This document shows, piece after piece, positions 1 to 8,501 of a stretch of DNA of 64,000 nucleotides. The DNA is taken from NCBI GenBank assembly GCA_024276605.1, contig JAJRWX010000008.1:1-64000 (forward strand), read 5' to 3'. A program made the position numbers and the translations under genes. The notes beneath the pieces are model-generated. The model was not told the origin of the DNA. It saw only the letters and a program-made list of their open reading frames with translations, and made no database searches. The DNA comes from Planctomycetota bacterium. GTDB lineage: Bacteria; Planctomycetota; Phycisphaerae; UBA1845. Every line of letters begins with the position of its first letter. Position 1 is the first letter of the stretch.

Positions 1-789
1 CAGCTCGTCCTCGCAGCCTTCGACGATCACGGCACGGACCTGCCCATCGACTACGAACATCAAACACTCGGCGGCAGTTACGCCTCGCCCAACGGACAAG
101 CCCCAGCCGCCGGATGGATCAAACGTATCATAGGTGAGGCGAGTGTGGGCCTGTTCGCCGAAATCGAATGGACCCAGCAAGCCCGAGAGATGCTTGCGGC
201 TAAACAGTATCGCTACCTCTCTCCCGTAGCCATCATCCGCAAATCCGATCGTAAACTGATGGCTATTCACTCTGCAGCGCTGACCAACAAACCCGCTATC
301 GTAGGCATGACGCCCATCGTCAACAAGCAACCACCATTAGATGACATAGATATGACACCCATGTGGGATCAATTGCGGTCCAAGTTGTCTTTGCCTGACT
401 CCGCCGGGGCTGGGGAACTTCTCTTGGCAGCCAATCAACGTATCGTCGATCTCGAATCGCAGCACAAAGAGCAACACGCCAAGCAGCGCATCGCCGACGC
501 GATGCACACCGGAAAACTTACCGAAGCCCTGCAACCCTGGGCGGCGCAGTTAATTGCCAGGGATGAATCACTTTTTGACCAATGGCTGCATCATGCCCCG
601 GTATTGGTGCCGCTAGGATGTCGCACGCGTGATGATGACAGCGTTTTACTAAGTCATAAACACCGATCAATCTCAGCCGGGGCACGGGCGGAGTTTCGTG
701 CCAACCCCATGCTCGCATCACTGACCACGGAAGAAGCATACGTCAAAGACGCTGCGATAGCTGCCGGTATCGAACCATCGAAGTCGTAG
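1..789 (+). CDS. Mu-like phage protease/scaffold protein (gpI type), 5' truncated
   Basis: The reading frame is open from the first base, so the N-terminus lies outside the window; about 262 residues are visible. They read like the C-terminal part of the Mu gpI family of prohead protease plus scaffold: a DLPIDYEH motif, then AAGWIK, then a GLFAEIEWT segment followed by YRYLSPV and an ALTNKPAI segment, all familiar blocks of that family. In Mu the protein assembles the prohead around the capsid subunit and is then processed. The region after about residue 110 is charged and probably helical, as expected for scaffold. The decoration and capsid genes follow directly, the Mu-like order. An internal ATG at 145 is not the real start because homologous sequence continues upstream. 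It ends in TAG. Confidence 0.85.
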   Translation, partial: QLVLAAFDDHGTDLPIDYEHQTLGGSYASPNGQAPAAGWIKRIIGEASVGLFAEIEWTQQAREMLAAKQYRYLSPVAIIRKSDRKLMAIHSAALTNKPAIVGMTPIVNKQPPLDDIDMTPMWDQLRSKLSLPDSAGAGELLLAANQRIVDLESQHKEQHAKQRIADAMHTGKLTEALQPWAAQLIARDESLFDQWLHHAPVLVPLGCRTRDDDSVLLSHKHRSISAGARAEFRANPMLASLTTEEAYVKDAAIAAGIEPSKS

Positions 790-852
790 TACATGTCCAT
801 GCAATGAAAATAAGGCTTCATACAGCCAGCGTAAGGAAAGGAAATAATTGCC

Positions 853-1617
853 ATGCCACTGACAACTAACATAGAAGTAGACCATTACATCGACCAGGAG
901 CTGCGCACTTTTCAAATTGCCGCCGCCAAACACATCTACAAAGGTGCACTCGTGGGTCTAACAGCCACGGGCTACGCCCAGCCGTTAACCGCATCGGACA
1001 AGTGTATCGGTATCGCCTACGAAGAGGGAGATAACACCAGCGGGGCAGACGGAGCGCTTTCGCTGCGTGTCTTCACTATCGGCGACTTTGGATTTACCCT
1101 GGCCGGGGCTACCCTAGCCGATGTCTCTCGTCCGGTCTTCGCTTCGGCTGATGATACCTTGACATTTACCGCGGCTTCCAATGCTTACGTGGGCATCGCC
1201 CAGGACGTCGTCTCGACCGGTGAAATCATCCTACGCCTCGACACGGCGCAGCGACAAATCAAAACCGTCGTTCACGCCGTAGAAAACCTTGCTGCCGGTG
1301 CGGATATTGCCGCCCGGGCTATGCTGGGTTTCGATACCGATGCCTGGCTCATCTCCGCGCGAGTGGTCAATCAAACCGCTGCTGCTGTCGGTATTGATAA
1401 TAGCAACACTTGTGCCATTACTTTGGCAACTGGGGCGGGAACCGTGGTCACCAAAACCTATGACGCCACAACCGTCTTCCCCACAGCCAACGTATCTGAC
1501 GATCTCGGCGCTCTCAGTAATCAGCATGTTGGCAACGGTGATGTGCTTACTCTGGCGGTAACTAACGGCGTAACGGCTGACCCCGGTACGTTCCTCGTCA
1601 TCGTTGACTATGTGTAA
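853..1617 (+). CDS. Phage capsid decoration-like protein (DUF2190-like N-terminus)
   Basis: A 254-residue protein with a purine-rich ribosome binding site (AGGAAAGGAAA) about ten bases before the ATG. The first 130 residues are rich in Gly, Ala and Thr and read as repeated beta strands (KGALVGLTATGYAQPLTASDKCIGIAYE), resembling the DUF2190 capsid cement proteins that sit on phage heads. The C-terminal half is a second beta-rich segment of unknown fold that may be an extra surface domain. It lies between the protease/scaffold and the gpT capsid gene, where Mu-like phages often encode a head-stabilising protein. The structural assignment rests on position and low-complexity similarity, so the exact role is inferred. 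Confidence 0.6.
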   Translation: MPLTTNIEVDHYIDQELRTFQIAAAKHIYKGALVGLTATGYAQPLTASDKCIGIAYEEGDNTSGADGALSLRVFTIGDFGFTLAGATLADVSRPVFASADDTLTFTAASNAYVGIAQDVVSTGEIILRLDTAQRQIKTVVHAVENLAAGADIAARAMLGFDTDAWLISARVVNQTAAAVGIDNSNTCAITLATGAGTVVTKTYDATTVFPTANVSDDLGALSNQHVGNGDVLTLAVTNGVTADPGTFLVIVDYV

Positions 1618-1690
1618 CCTCACGGACTACCAACTGACGCATAACGTCGAATAACCAATAACCATTTCGCCTTTAGAAAGGAACGCCTCC

Positions 1691-2614
1691 ATGGCTATTA
1701 TTAATACAGGGTTGCTGAGCAAAGGTCTGCGCAGCGAGTTTCTCAACCGCTTCGACGCGACCGAAACCATCTTTCAGGATTTGAGTACGCGGATCACATC
1801 CAATTCGGACAGCGAAACCTATCGCTGGCTTGGTTCATTACCGCGTATGCGTGAGTGGGGTACCGGTCGATTAGCCCGAGGACTGCGCACCGAGAGTTAC
1901 TCCATCGAGAATCTCAAATATGAGTCCACGCTGGAAGTAGATCGTGATGAAATTGCCGACGATAAGACCGGCCAAATTCGTATTCGCATCGCCGAACTCG
2001 CACAGCGGGCCGCTACCCACAAGGACTATCTGATTGCACAATTGCTCATCAACGGTGAGACCTCAGGCTTTAACAGCTACGACGGTACGTCCTTCTTCTC
2101 CAGTACGCACCAATCCGGTGCCTCCGGTGCGCAGGATAATCGCCTCTCCGCAGATGCCGTCGATCCCGACAATCCCACCGTCGACGAGTTCAAAGCTTCA
2201 CTCCGTGTAGCCATCACCGCCATGCACGATTTTAAGGATGATCAAGGCGAGCCGATGACATTTAGTGCCAACCATCTAGTCGCGGTCGTACCTTCCGCAT
2301 TGTATTTAACCGCGCTCGAAGCGTTGAATGCTACCGTGGTGAACGGGGTAGTGAATGTCGTCGCCGGTGCAGCCCGCATTATTGCCGTGCCCTGGCTGAC
2401 TGATGTTAGAAAATGGTATCTACTCAAGACGGACGGTGTGGTACGACCCTTTATTTTCCAGGATCGTGAGCCAGTCGAGTTTTCCGCCCTCACCGAAAAC
2501 AGCGAAGAGGGTTTTCGTCGAGAGAAATATCTCTACGGCGTTCGTGCGCGATATCGCATGGCTTACGGCTATTGGCAATTTGCCGTGCGAGTTCTCTTTA
2601 ACCTGCCAAGTTAG
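1691..2614 (+). CDS. Mu-like major capsid protein (gpT family)
   Basis: A 307-residue protein matching the Mu gpT major head subunit in length and sequence. Visible family features are the opening INTGLLSKGLRSEF, the segment TYRWLGSLPRMREW, and the downstream YESTLEVDRDEIADDKTGQ block, followed by the FFSSTHQSG loop and the C-terminal FIFQDREPVEFSALT region. It would form the icosahedral head shell and be the most abundant phage protein. The ATG is preceded by AGAAAGGAACG. It follows the decoration gene by 73 bases and precedes the gp36-like gene by about 100, preserving the usual late head order. No frameshift or internal stop is visible, so the gene looks intact. Confidence 0.92.
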   Translation: MAIINTGLLSKGLRSEFLNRFDATETIFQDLSTRITSNSDSETYRWLGSLPRMREWGTGRLARGLRTESYSIENLKYESTLEVDRDEIADDKTGQIRIRIAELAQRAATHKDYLIAQLLINGETSGFNSYDGTSFFSSTHQSGASGAQDNRLSADAVDPDNPTVDEFKASLRVAITAMHDFKDDQGEPMTFSANHLVAVVPSALYLTALEALNATVVNGVVNVVAGAARIIAVPWLTDVRKWYLLKTDGVVRPFIFQDREPVEFSALTENSEEGFRREKYLYGVRARYRMAYGYWQFAVRVLFNLPS

Positions 2615-2716
2615 AGACATGATTGACAAGGCGAGGTCGGTCGCTAACCGGCCTCGCCTAACGGTGCCCTTTGCTTGCATGAAAGACACGACGACACGTG
2701 ATGAGGAACGTAACCG

Positions 2717-3157
2717 ATGAGCTACATTACGAATCAGAGCATACAGGATCGGCTCGGCAGCGCAGCTTTACTCCAACTGGCCGACGACGACGGCGATGGT
2801 CAGGCTGATACCGCTATCCTCGATGAAGTACGCGGCGCTGCCGAAGGTGAAGTTAACGCTTACCTGGCCCGTCGCTACGACGTGCCCATTGATGTCGTGA
2901 CTCATCCTGATCTGGTTGGTTTGCTGGCATCTATCACACTGGACCTGGCGGAGTATCGCTTGCGCCTGCGTCGGCCTCCCGTGCCAGATGATGTCAACGA
3001 ACGATTGCGTCATGCGCTGACCTGGCTTTCCCGCGTGGCGGACGGCACGCTCGAACTTCCCAGCCGGGGTGTTGCCCTCACGACCATTCGAGGCACGGCG
3101 GCTCATACCCACGGTGAATCGCGGCTATTGTCGCGAGATGAGCTGTCTGACTTTTGA
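2717..3157 (+). CDS. Mu gp36-like head protein (DUF1320)
   Basis: A 146-residue protein of the DUF1320/Mu gp36 family. The start YITNQSIQDRLGSAALLQLADDDGDGQADTA, with its acidic DDDGDGQAD stretch, and the later YLARRYDVPI and ITLDLAEYRLRLRR segments are typical. Family members are small, mostly helical proteins encoded just after the capsid gene and are thought to act as head completion or head-tail connector proteins. The gene begins with ATG after GAGGAACG. Position and sequence agree; the biochemical role is known only by analogy to other connector proteins. Confidence 0.85.
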   Translation: MSYITNQSIQDRLGSAALLQLADDDGDGQADTAILDEVRGAAEGEVNAYLARRYDVPIDVVTHPDLVGLLASITLDLAEYRLRLRRPPVPDDVNERLRHALTWLSRVADGTLELPSRGVALTTIRGTAAHTHGESRLLSRDELSDF

Positions 3158-3214
3158 ATATAAGTGTCATATTTGTGACAGTTATGGAAAAGGTTATTTG
3201 AGTGAAATCCAGTC

Positions 3215-3697
3215 ATGCCCACCACGGATAGAACAACCATCAAAGCGGCTATCGATGCATTTGTGTCGCTGCTTCGATCGAACCTCGTAGCCAATCCACC
3301 TACGCTAACGAAACCGTTTCGAAGCATCACTATCGGTGACAGTGGCGCACAGGCGTATCCACGATCGTTTCTTGTCGTGCAGTTGTCGCGTGCGCAAGTG
3401 ATAGGCGTGATGGACAACGACAAGCTCATCGAAGTAAGTATGACCCTACGCATTTATGCCGACGTGACGCAGGCCGATCCGCACGCCGTTATGCTAGATA
3501 CCATCGCTACGGTGGACGACTACCTGGATAGTCTCCTCGATACAGGCGTTATCGAAGGGGCTATGGGTTTCGACGATCGTGACTGGACCTTCGAGTATGC
3601 CAAAATCACGTCCGGTGCGCGTGTGGTCAATGCGATCGGCAAACAAACATTTGTTGTGGCTGTGCAACGCTTACAAAATCGTGTGCCTGCCTTATGA
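3215..3697 (+). CDS. Phage tail-completion candidate (gp37-like position)
   Basis: A 160-residue protein without a sharp motif. Its make-up, a short N-terminal helix (TTIKAAIDAFVSLLRSNL) followed by alternating beta strands and a VDDYLDSLLDTG helix, resembles phage tail terminator or minor tail proteins that cap the tail tube beside the connector. It sits directly after the gp36-like gene, where Mu-like phages carry gp37, which supports this reading. The ATG at 3215 has no strong Shine-Dalgarno; the GTG at 3201 region offers no better choice. The assignment is by position and general architecture only. Confidence 0.45.
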   Translation: MPTTDRTTIKAAIDAFVSLLRSNLVANPPTLTKPFRSITIGDSGAQAYPRSFLVVQLSRAQVIGVMDNDKLIEVSMTLRIYADVTQADPHAVMLDTIATVDDYLDSLLDTGVIEGAMGFDDRDWTFEYAKITSGARVVNAIGKQTFVVAVQRLQNRVPAL

Positions 3698-3720
3698 CAC
3701 TGACAAATTAAGGTGATAGG

Positions 3721-4167
3721 ATGATTTGGATATTGGCATCACGCGGGGCTGCAACTAAGCTCAGAAGTTCGCCTTTTACTGAGACGGCGATCGAAGGCGT
3801 ACACAGCGTCGTGTACAAGCCGGGTATCGAGCCTATTCCCTTTACCGGAGACGATATAATCCTTGGCCAGCGCGGCACGTTTGGTCGAGGTCTACATCGT
3901 GTTTCCGGTTTTATCTTTTCTTACGATGGGGCGGTGGCGCAAACGCTGTTGGGATTCACATCTTCGATCGATCTGCTGGTTCGCTATCGCGGGGCGGGCG
4001 AAAAGCGTCTACGCTCACTGCTGGATGTCATATTTATTGGTGATGCCTCCGTGACCATCCCGTCCGTCAACACGGGTGTACCTGTATTGATCGGTGTTCC
4101 TTTTCGCGTGCAGATTCCACAGGGCCAAACACTTAGCAGTCATATCGTAGATACGGTGGAGCCTTAA
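3721..4167 (+). CDS. Hypothetical phage structural protein
   Basis: A 148-residue protein I do not recognise. The ATG follows AAGGTGATAGG, a usable ribosome binding site 23 bases after the previous stop. The sequence is beta-rich with many Gly, Val and Ile residues (FTGDDIILGQRGTFGRG and a C-terminal GVPVLIGVPFRVQIPQGQ stretch), without signal peptide or membrane segment. This is the style of tail tube, collar or fibre-base proteins. It lies in an uninterrupted run of late phage genes and is followed three bases later by another small unknown, so they are probably translated together. Function unknown. Confidence 0.5.
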   Translation: MIWILASRGAATKLRSSPFTETAIEGVHSVVYKPGIEPIPFTGDDIILGQRGTFGRGLHRVSGFIFSYDGAVAQTLLGFTSSIDLLVRYRGAGEKRLRSLLDVIFIGDASVTIPSVNTGVPVLIGVPFRVQIPQGQTLSSHIVDTVEP

Positions 4168-4170
4168 TCC

Positions 4171-4617
4171 ATGGCCGGTGACATCAAACAAATTCTGGAT
4201 ACGGCCCGGCTGGGTTTTTCTCAGCAGGATAACGAACTCCAATTATTACGCGCCCAACAGCCCATGCTCGTCGTAAGTAGCACGGCTACGGGGTCCGGCG
4301 ATATCGATCATCTGTTCAAGTTGGATCGTAGTTTTCGTCTCGTATTCGTACGGTGCCATTATACAGGCACCATAGGCAAAGCGCCGATGACCTTGTCACT
4401 CAGTTCGACCAACGGCACGGCTTATGATGTGTTGCTCTACACGTTGATGCGCGTGGGTGTTGGTGGGGATGTGAACTTTCGCATCACCGCGGAGGAAAGT
4501 CAGCCGCCTTCGTCGTGGACTTTTCAGGCGGGTGATCAACTTCGCATTCAATGGGTAAGCCCCGATAGCGGCAATATTACCTGGGGCCTGCAAGTGGGGC
4601 TAGCTATCGCTTCTTAA
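4171..4617 (+). CDS. Hypothetical phage structural protein
   Basis: A 148-residue protein starting three bases after the preceding stop codon, implying coupled translation. The first 35 residues form a likely helix with Gln and Leu heptads (ILDTARLGFSQQDNELQLLRAQQ); the rest is beta-rich (PMLVVSSTATGSGDIDHLFKLDRSFRLVFVRCHY). A helical N-terminus with a beta C-terminal body is common in phage fibre or collar subunits, but I recognise no family. It precedes the tail-fibre-like gene by 15 bases. No signal peptide or membrane segment is present. Function unknown; membership of the phage module is firm from context. Confidence 0.5.
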   Translation: MAGDIKQILDTARLGFSQQDNELQLLRAQQPMLVVSSTATGSGDIDHLFKLDRSFRLVFVRCHYTGTIGKAPMTLSLSSTNGTAYDVLLYTLMRVGVGGDVNFRITAEESQPPSSWTFQAGDQLRIQWVSPDSGNITWGLQVGLAIAS

Positions 4618-4632
4618 TAAGGATCAACTTCG

Positions 4633-5742
4633 ATGCCCGTGACCAATAATTCCGATAGTTTGCGAACGCGTAACCTTGCCGTCGACGATGCACTCACGCT
4701 GGGTGACGAGACGACGCTGAGCTTTCAAGAAATGACTGCCCCGCCAACACCGCCCACGGGTTCGGTTGTCGTTTACGCCAAGTCGGATGGCAAGCTTTAT
4801 GTCAAGGATGATACCGGCGCGGAAACCGACTTAACAGCTGGGGGTAGTGCAGGACTGCCGGTGGTTGATACGACAGCTATCGCTAAGGGGTCGGTGGATG
4901 GGACCAAACAGGTACGACTTGAAGTCGATGGTCTGGCCACCGGCACGACGCGCGTGCTCAGTGTACAGGATGTCGACGGTACGATTGTGGTGACCGGCGG
5001 GGCCGACTTAGCGATTGCCGATGGCGGGACCGGAGCCGGGACTACTGCCGGTGCTCGGACGAATCTTGGTCTTTCTATAGGGTTGGATGTGCAAGCGTAT
5101 GACAGTGACCTCGATGCGCTGGCTGACTTGGCCGGTAACGGCATGATCGCACGAGCCGGTGCGGGCACGTCAGCCGTGAGAACCATCACAGGCACCGCTG
5201 GGAAGATTGTGGTGACCGACGGAGATGGCCTAGCCGGTGATCCAACGATTACCATCCCTGATTCGCCAACTTTAGTGGCACCGACGATCGCAGATTTATC
5301 TAATGCTGCGCACGATCATCAAAACGCTGCCGGTGGCGGGTCACTGGACGCCGTAGCCATTGGTTCGGGTACCTTTGTTAGTGCTCGCATCGCAGCCAAA
5401 CATCGTACCATCACCAAGATATTTTATATCGAAGATCCCCTGGCCGGCGATTCTTTTCCGATCACTTTTGTGGCCGACAATGTCACCTTTGTTCAGGTGC
5501 GCGGGGTGACGGATGTAGGTACAGTGGATTTTAATATTGAGCGTCGCAATACCGACAGTCCGGATGTGGCGGGTACGGATATACTTTCGGCTGACCTGCA
5601 AGCGGGAGCTTCCGGTGCCTCGACAGTGGCATTTGTCGCAGGGGGTAGCGTCGTAGCAGAGCAATGGCTTAATTACGACGCTTCGGCTGTCGCGGGTGCG
5701 CCGACCAAGCTTTGGGTGGTTTTGGAATACACGATTGATTAG
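4633..5742 (+). CDS. Tail-fibre-like protein
   Basis: A 369-residue protein with strong tail-fibre style. Around residue 130 it has the repeat phrase IADGGTGAGTTAGARTNLGL, a common motif of bacteriophage fibre and tail proteins that need trimeric beta structure. This is followed by GNGMIARAGAGTSAVRTITG and GKIVVTDGDGLAGDPTITIPD, also frequent in siphophage and prophage fibres. The N-terminal 60 residues (LRTRNLAVDDALTLGDETTLSF) look like a beta-solenoid attachment part. The C-terminus after residue 250 is a separate beta domain that may contact a surface. The gene overlaps nothing, and the next gene begins 43 bases on. A role in host recognition or surface display is inferred. Confidence 0.7.
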   Translation: MPVTNNSDSLRTRNLAVDDALTLGDETTLSFQEMTAPPTPPTGSVVVYAKSDGKLYVKDDTGAETDLTAGGSAGLPVVDTTAIAKGSVDGTKQVRLEVDGLATGTTRVLSVQDVDGTIVVTGGADLAIADGGTGAGTTAGARTNLGLSIGLDVQAYDSDLDALADLAGNGMIARAGAGTSAVRTITGTAGKIVVTDGDGLAGDPTITIPDSPTLVAPTIADLSNAAHDHQNAAGGGSLDAVAIGSGTFVSARIAAKHRTITKIFYIEDPLAGDSFPITFVADNVTFVQVRGVTDVGTVDFNIERRNTDSPDVAGTDILSADLQAGASGASTVAFVAGGSVVAEQWLNYDASAVAGAPTKLWVVLEYTID

Positions 5743-5785
5743 GGGGCAAGCTCTATGTTGTTGGGCTTGTGCAAAGGAGCATGTG

Positions 5786-6262
5786 ATGGCTGGCGGTCCG
5801 ATCTTTCCATATAGCGCAGTACCGGACAGTTCCGGTGAAACATTTCCAAGTGTGCACCGGGCGAACAGCAGATACGAAGAGGGACTGGGTCTGGCGGCGA
5901 GTATTGCCGTCGATCGCATCTGGCATTTGCGCTTTGCGTTGCCGACCAAGCTGCCAAGTGGGACGGGTAAACTGGTCATAGTCTCTATGGCTAATGCGAC
6001 GACGGGGACGGTGGTCATCGAGCCGCAGTGGGCCTCGATAGATCCTAATGGTGAGAATGCCTTCACTGCGACACTTAACCTCGAAGGTGATACGACGATC
6101 ACGTGGTTGGCTGGTGACGGGGACAAGTACAAGGAAACCAAGATCACACTGGATGCCGATACGATGGTGGCCGGGGAGATTGTGGTCATGTCGCTGAAAT
6201 TCGATGCGATCAGCACCCTGGCGGTTACCAGTACGCATCAGGCGCTGATTATTTGGGAATAG
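5786..6262 (+). CDS. Hypothetical protein of the phage tail/fibre region
   Basis: A 158-residue protein of unknown family. I chose the ATG at 5786 because AAAGGAGC lies just upstream and because a longer in-frame start would overlap the fibre gene and add a Trp/Cys-rich stretch unlike the rest. The sequence opens MAGGPIFPYSAVPDSSG and continues as beta strands with NATTGTVVIEPQW and TTITWLAGDGDKYKETKITL segments, without catalytic motifs or membrane helices. Such all-beta small proteins beside fibre genes often form fibre tips, chaperones or carbohydrate-binding parts, but this is speculation from position. Confidence 0.5.
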   Translation: MAGGPIFPYSAVPDSSGETFPSVHRANSRYEEGLGLAASIAVDRIWHLRFALPTKLPSGTGKLVIVSMANATTGTVVIEPQWASIDPNGENAFTATLNLEGDTTITWLAGDGDKYKETKITLDADTMVAGEIVVMSLKFDAISTLAVTSTHQALIIWE

Positions 6263-6297
6263 CTCCGACACGGCTCCGGTATGGGAAAGTCATAGCA

Positions 6298-7080
6298 ATG
6301 GCACTAAAATTTGACAGTAATACGGCAGGGTTGAGTTTTTCCTCCAGCCTGCTCGATCAACTCGATGCGATCACCATCATGAGTTGGTACCGCGTGACGG
6401 CCACGGCGAGCGTCGCATATACTTTGCTTAGTAAAGAGTATTCCGCCAACAGCCAACTGCTGCTTAATCGGCCTGCGTTTGGGGTGGGATCCAACGATTG
6501 GCAGTTCTTTCATCGCCGAGCGACGACAAGCACGTCCATTAAATCGACGGGTAACATCATCCAGACTAATCGTTGGGAATGGGTATGCGTATTGGATTCA
6601 GATGCTTCGGCGCCGACGATGCTGCATGGCACGCTAACCGCTAAGCCGGTTGAGCCTACGTATGATACACAGACGACGGGTGTGGGGCCTGTGACGGATG
6701 ATGCCGGTCAATCGATGTATGTGGGAAGAACCTATGGCGGGCTGCAAACGTTTACCGGTGATGTGTCATTTATTGCCGTTTATAATCGTCGCATGTCACA
6801 AGCGGAAGCGCTTAGCCATTGGCCGCGGCCTTATGTGTCGTCTGGATGTCAGTTGTTTACTTATCCCGGGTATCACGGGACTGTCGCCGCCACGGATTTG
6901 TCTGGCAACGCTATTAACGCAACGGTCATTGGTACGCCAACTTTGACGAACCCGGTACCCATACCTATGCCCCGACTACGCCTAGCCGGGATGCCGTCGA
7001 TCTTCAGCGCGCAGGAAGTCCGCCGCGTGAGTTTGGGCAGTATCGCATTGAATAGCGATCGATTGGTGCTAACCGGGTAA
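6298..7080 (+). CDS. LamG/concanavalin-like domain protein, last gene of phage module
   Basis: A 260-residue protein with the pattern of a LamG-type jelly roll: an opening LKFDSNTAGLSFSSSLLDQL, TIMSWYRVTA, a central NRWEWVCVLDS strand, MYVGRTYGGLQTFTGDV and the near-universal FIAVYNRRMSQAEALSHW ending. Such domains bind sugars or protein surfaces and are often the last, host-facing gene of a phage late operon. I chose the ATG at 6298, preceded by GGGAAAG, over an in-frame start at 6253 that would overlap the previous gene. A stem-loop follows the TAA at once. No signal peptide is visible, so it fits a virion component better than a secreted host lectin. Confidence 0.7.
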   Translation: MALKFDSNTAGLSFSSSLLDQLDAITIMSWYRVTATASVAYTLLSKEYSANSQLLLNRPAFGVGSNDWQFFHRRATTSTSIKSTGNIIQTNRWEWVCVLDSDASAPTMLHGTLTAKPVEPTYDTQTTGVGPVTDDAGQSMYVGRTYGGLQTFTGDVSFIAVYNRRMSQAEALSHWPRPYVSSGCQLFTYPGYHGTVAATDLSGNAINATVIGTPTLTNPVPIPMPRLRLAGMPSIFSAQEVRRVSLGSIALNSDRLVLTG

Positions 7081-7098
7081 GGCAGGCTATTACCTGCC
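7081..7098 (+). terminator. Stem-loop after phage module
   Basis: A six-base-pair stem, GGCAGG/CCTGCC, with the loop CTATTA, begins directly after the stop codon of the LamG-like gene. There is no clear T run after it, so termination may be weak or rely on the larger inverted repeat just downstream. Confidence 0.45.
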
Positions 7099-7133
7099 GT
7101 GGATTGCTGGACTAATCAGGGTGAACCCGTGCA

Positions 7134-7257
7134 AATCCGAGCGGCGAGCGCAAGCGACCCGTGTCTTCAACACGCTCTACACGCCACTATCGCTTACAAC
7201 ATTTCAATGTGGGTGGAGATCCGAAGACACCGGGCGCTTGCGCTACTGGCTCGGATT
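7134..7257. repeat. Long imperfect inverted repeat between prophage and glyoxylate genes
   Basis: The arms are 7134-7168 and 7223-7257, about 35 bases each, with most positions complementary. Both begin or end with AATCCGAGC / GCTCGGATT, share the centre GCGCAAGCG, and end in GTGTCTTC / GAAGACAC. The intervening 54 bases hold no gene. A structure of this size could be a bidirectional terminator, a small RNA or the end of a mobile element. Its place exactly between the last phage gene and the convergently transcribed isocitrate lyase gene fits either. Confidence 0.7.
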
Positions 7258-7263
7258 AGGCGG

Positions 7264-7297
7264 CCCCCCATGTCCACAATGAAGAACCTGGCCACCC
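7264..7297 (+). repeat. Degenerate copy of a dispersed palindromic repeat (copy A)
   Basis: This stretch (CCCCCCATGTCCACAATG then AAGAACCTGGCCACCC) matches, with several changes, the palindromic repeat at 38901-38938 and, inverted, at 46394-46429. The two later copies agree almost perfectly and fold as CCAGGTCC/GGACCTGG; here the stem is damaged. Confidence 0.5.
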
Positions 7298-7334
7298 GTG
7301 CGTTCAACGTGCTTTGTGGTCGCTTGGTTATGCT

Positions 7335-8477
7335 CTACGGAAATCGTTTGTAAATCAAATCTTGCAGATCGTTTTGGTCCGGTTGCAATAACGCTTTGAT
7401 ACGGTTGGTATCGACGTCGGCTACGATGATGTCTCCGACTTCCTGATGGACGTTGCTGAAGATACCGTGCGACTCCATTTTTTTGGTTTGATAGCGGTTG
7501 TCTTCGTTGGGGCTGACGTAGTGTACGGAGAAGACCTTGTAGCGGTGGATCAAGAATAAGTGGATCAACGTCATCAGTCGCTTCTGGCGAATAGCCGGGT
7601 CAAACGTGTTCTGATTGCGCACCGAGAGAAAGCTCCGGCCTCGTCGATCCTGAATGATACCGAAGATTACATTGGCCAGCTTCTCCTTGGACTCATCAAC
7701 AATCTGTAACTCCAGCAATTCGGCACCGGCTCTGTGTGGTCGTAAAATGGCGCGGAGTTGTCCGGGAAGATCGTAATGGGTTGTCCACATTTGAAGCCAT
7801 CCATCGAGTAGTTTGGTGGGTACTTCCGTCTGAACCAGATGCTGGAAATGTGTGGATCGCTTGCCCATCGCTTTGGTTGTCGCCGTACGCCCGGAAGCAG
7901 CTACAAGCCCGGCATCGGCTCGGGGACCACCGACCAGGGCTTGAGGGGTGCGGTAAGGCGAATCAATAAGCCTGAGCTTGCGCTGCAGGTGCGCCAGACT
8001 CAGCATTCCGTTTTGTAGTAGCGCCGTGGCGAATTCCTCACCGGCTAGACCATCGACTTGATGGCCGCCGTAGGTGATGAAGTTGAAGACGTAGCCGAGT
8101 TTGCCCAGCTCCGTGGGGAACTGCTGCATTTGTTCGTCGCTCATACCGGTGGTATCCCAATTGAATGACGGTGACAGGTTGTAGGCCAGCATTTTATCCG
8201 GGAATTCAGCGTGGATGGCTGCGGCAAACTTCTTAGCATCCGCTAGATTGGCTGTCTTGGTTTCCATCCACAACATGTCGGCGAATGGTGCGGCTGCGAG
8301 TGACTTGGCAATGGCATAATCAATACCGCACTCAATCTGGTAGAAACCTTCCGGCGTTTTGGGATGCTCACAGTCCCAGATGACATTGACGCCCATGGAC
8401 TTGGCTTTTTCGCGGGCATCCCGAAAGGATGCTTTCTTGGCGAAGGCCAGCCATTTGTCCACGCTCATCTCGCACAA
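7335..8477 (-). CDS. aceA: Isocitrate lyase, C-terminal part (separated by in-frame TAG)
   Basis: 380 residues in the same reading frame as the N-terminal part at 8499-9605, separated by one TAG and seven sense codons. Translated through the stop, the two parts make one isocitrate lyase of about 756 residues, the long form of the family. This part carries [12 protein letters not shown], the [18 protein letters not shown] block and [11 protein letters not shown], which line the active site, plus the family's C-terminal extension. It cannot work alone because the catalytic KKCGH motif is in the other part. The enzyme cleaves isocitrate to glyoxylate and succinate. The first usable start is a TTG at 8477 or an ATG nine bases on, with GAAGGTGA upstream, so internal re-initiation is conceivable. 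Otherwise this is a recent pseudogene. Confidence 0.88.
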   Translation of the reverse strand: MCEMSVDKWLAFAKKASFRDAREKAKSMGVNVIWDCEHPKTPEGFYQIECGIDYAIAKSLAAAPFADMLWMETKTANLADAKKFAAAIHAEFPDKMLAYNLSPSFNWDTTGMSDEQMQQFPTELGKLGYVFNFITYGGHQVDGLAGEEFATALLQNGMLSLAHLQRKLRLIDSPYRTPQALVGGPRADAGLVAASGRTATTKAMGKRSTHFQHLVQTEVPTKLLDGWLQMWTTHYDLPGQLRAILRPHRAGAELLELQIVDESKEKLANVIFGIIQDRRGRSFLSVRNQNTFDPAIRQKRLMTLIHLFLIHRYKVFSVHYVSPNEDNRYQTKKMESHGIFSNVHQEVGDIIVADVDTNRIKALLQPDQNDLQDLIYKRFP

Positions 8478-8498
8478 GTCACCTTCATCCGCACGAAA

Positions 8499-8501
8499 CT
8501 A
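8499..8501 (-). other. In-frame TAG within isocitrate lyase
   Basis: Read on the minus strand the gene runs ADVI-TAG-FRADEGD. Upstream and downstream frames are identical and both sides keep family sequence, so one base change from GAG, CAG or another sense codon explains the break. Confidence 0.85.

Noticed and set aside
5341-6216. 291-codon minus-strand open frame across phage genes
   Set aside because: It is antisense to two plus-strand genes with ribosome sites and structural-protein sequence; its own sequence has no family features.
7101-7160. Cobalamin-riboswitch-like phrase (GTGCAAATCC)
   Set aside because: The rest of the B12-box consensus is missing and no B12-related gene follows; the bases belong to the long inverted repeat.
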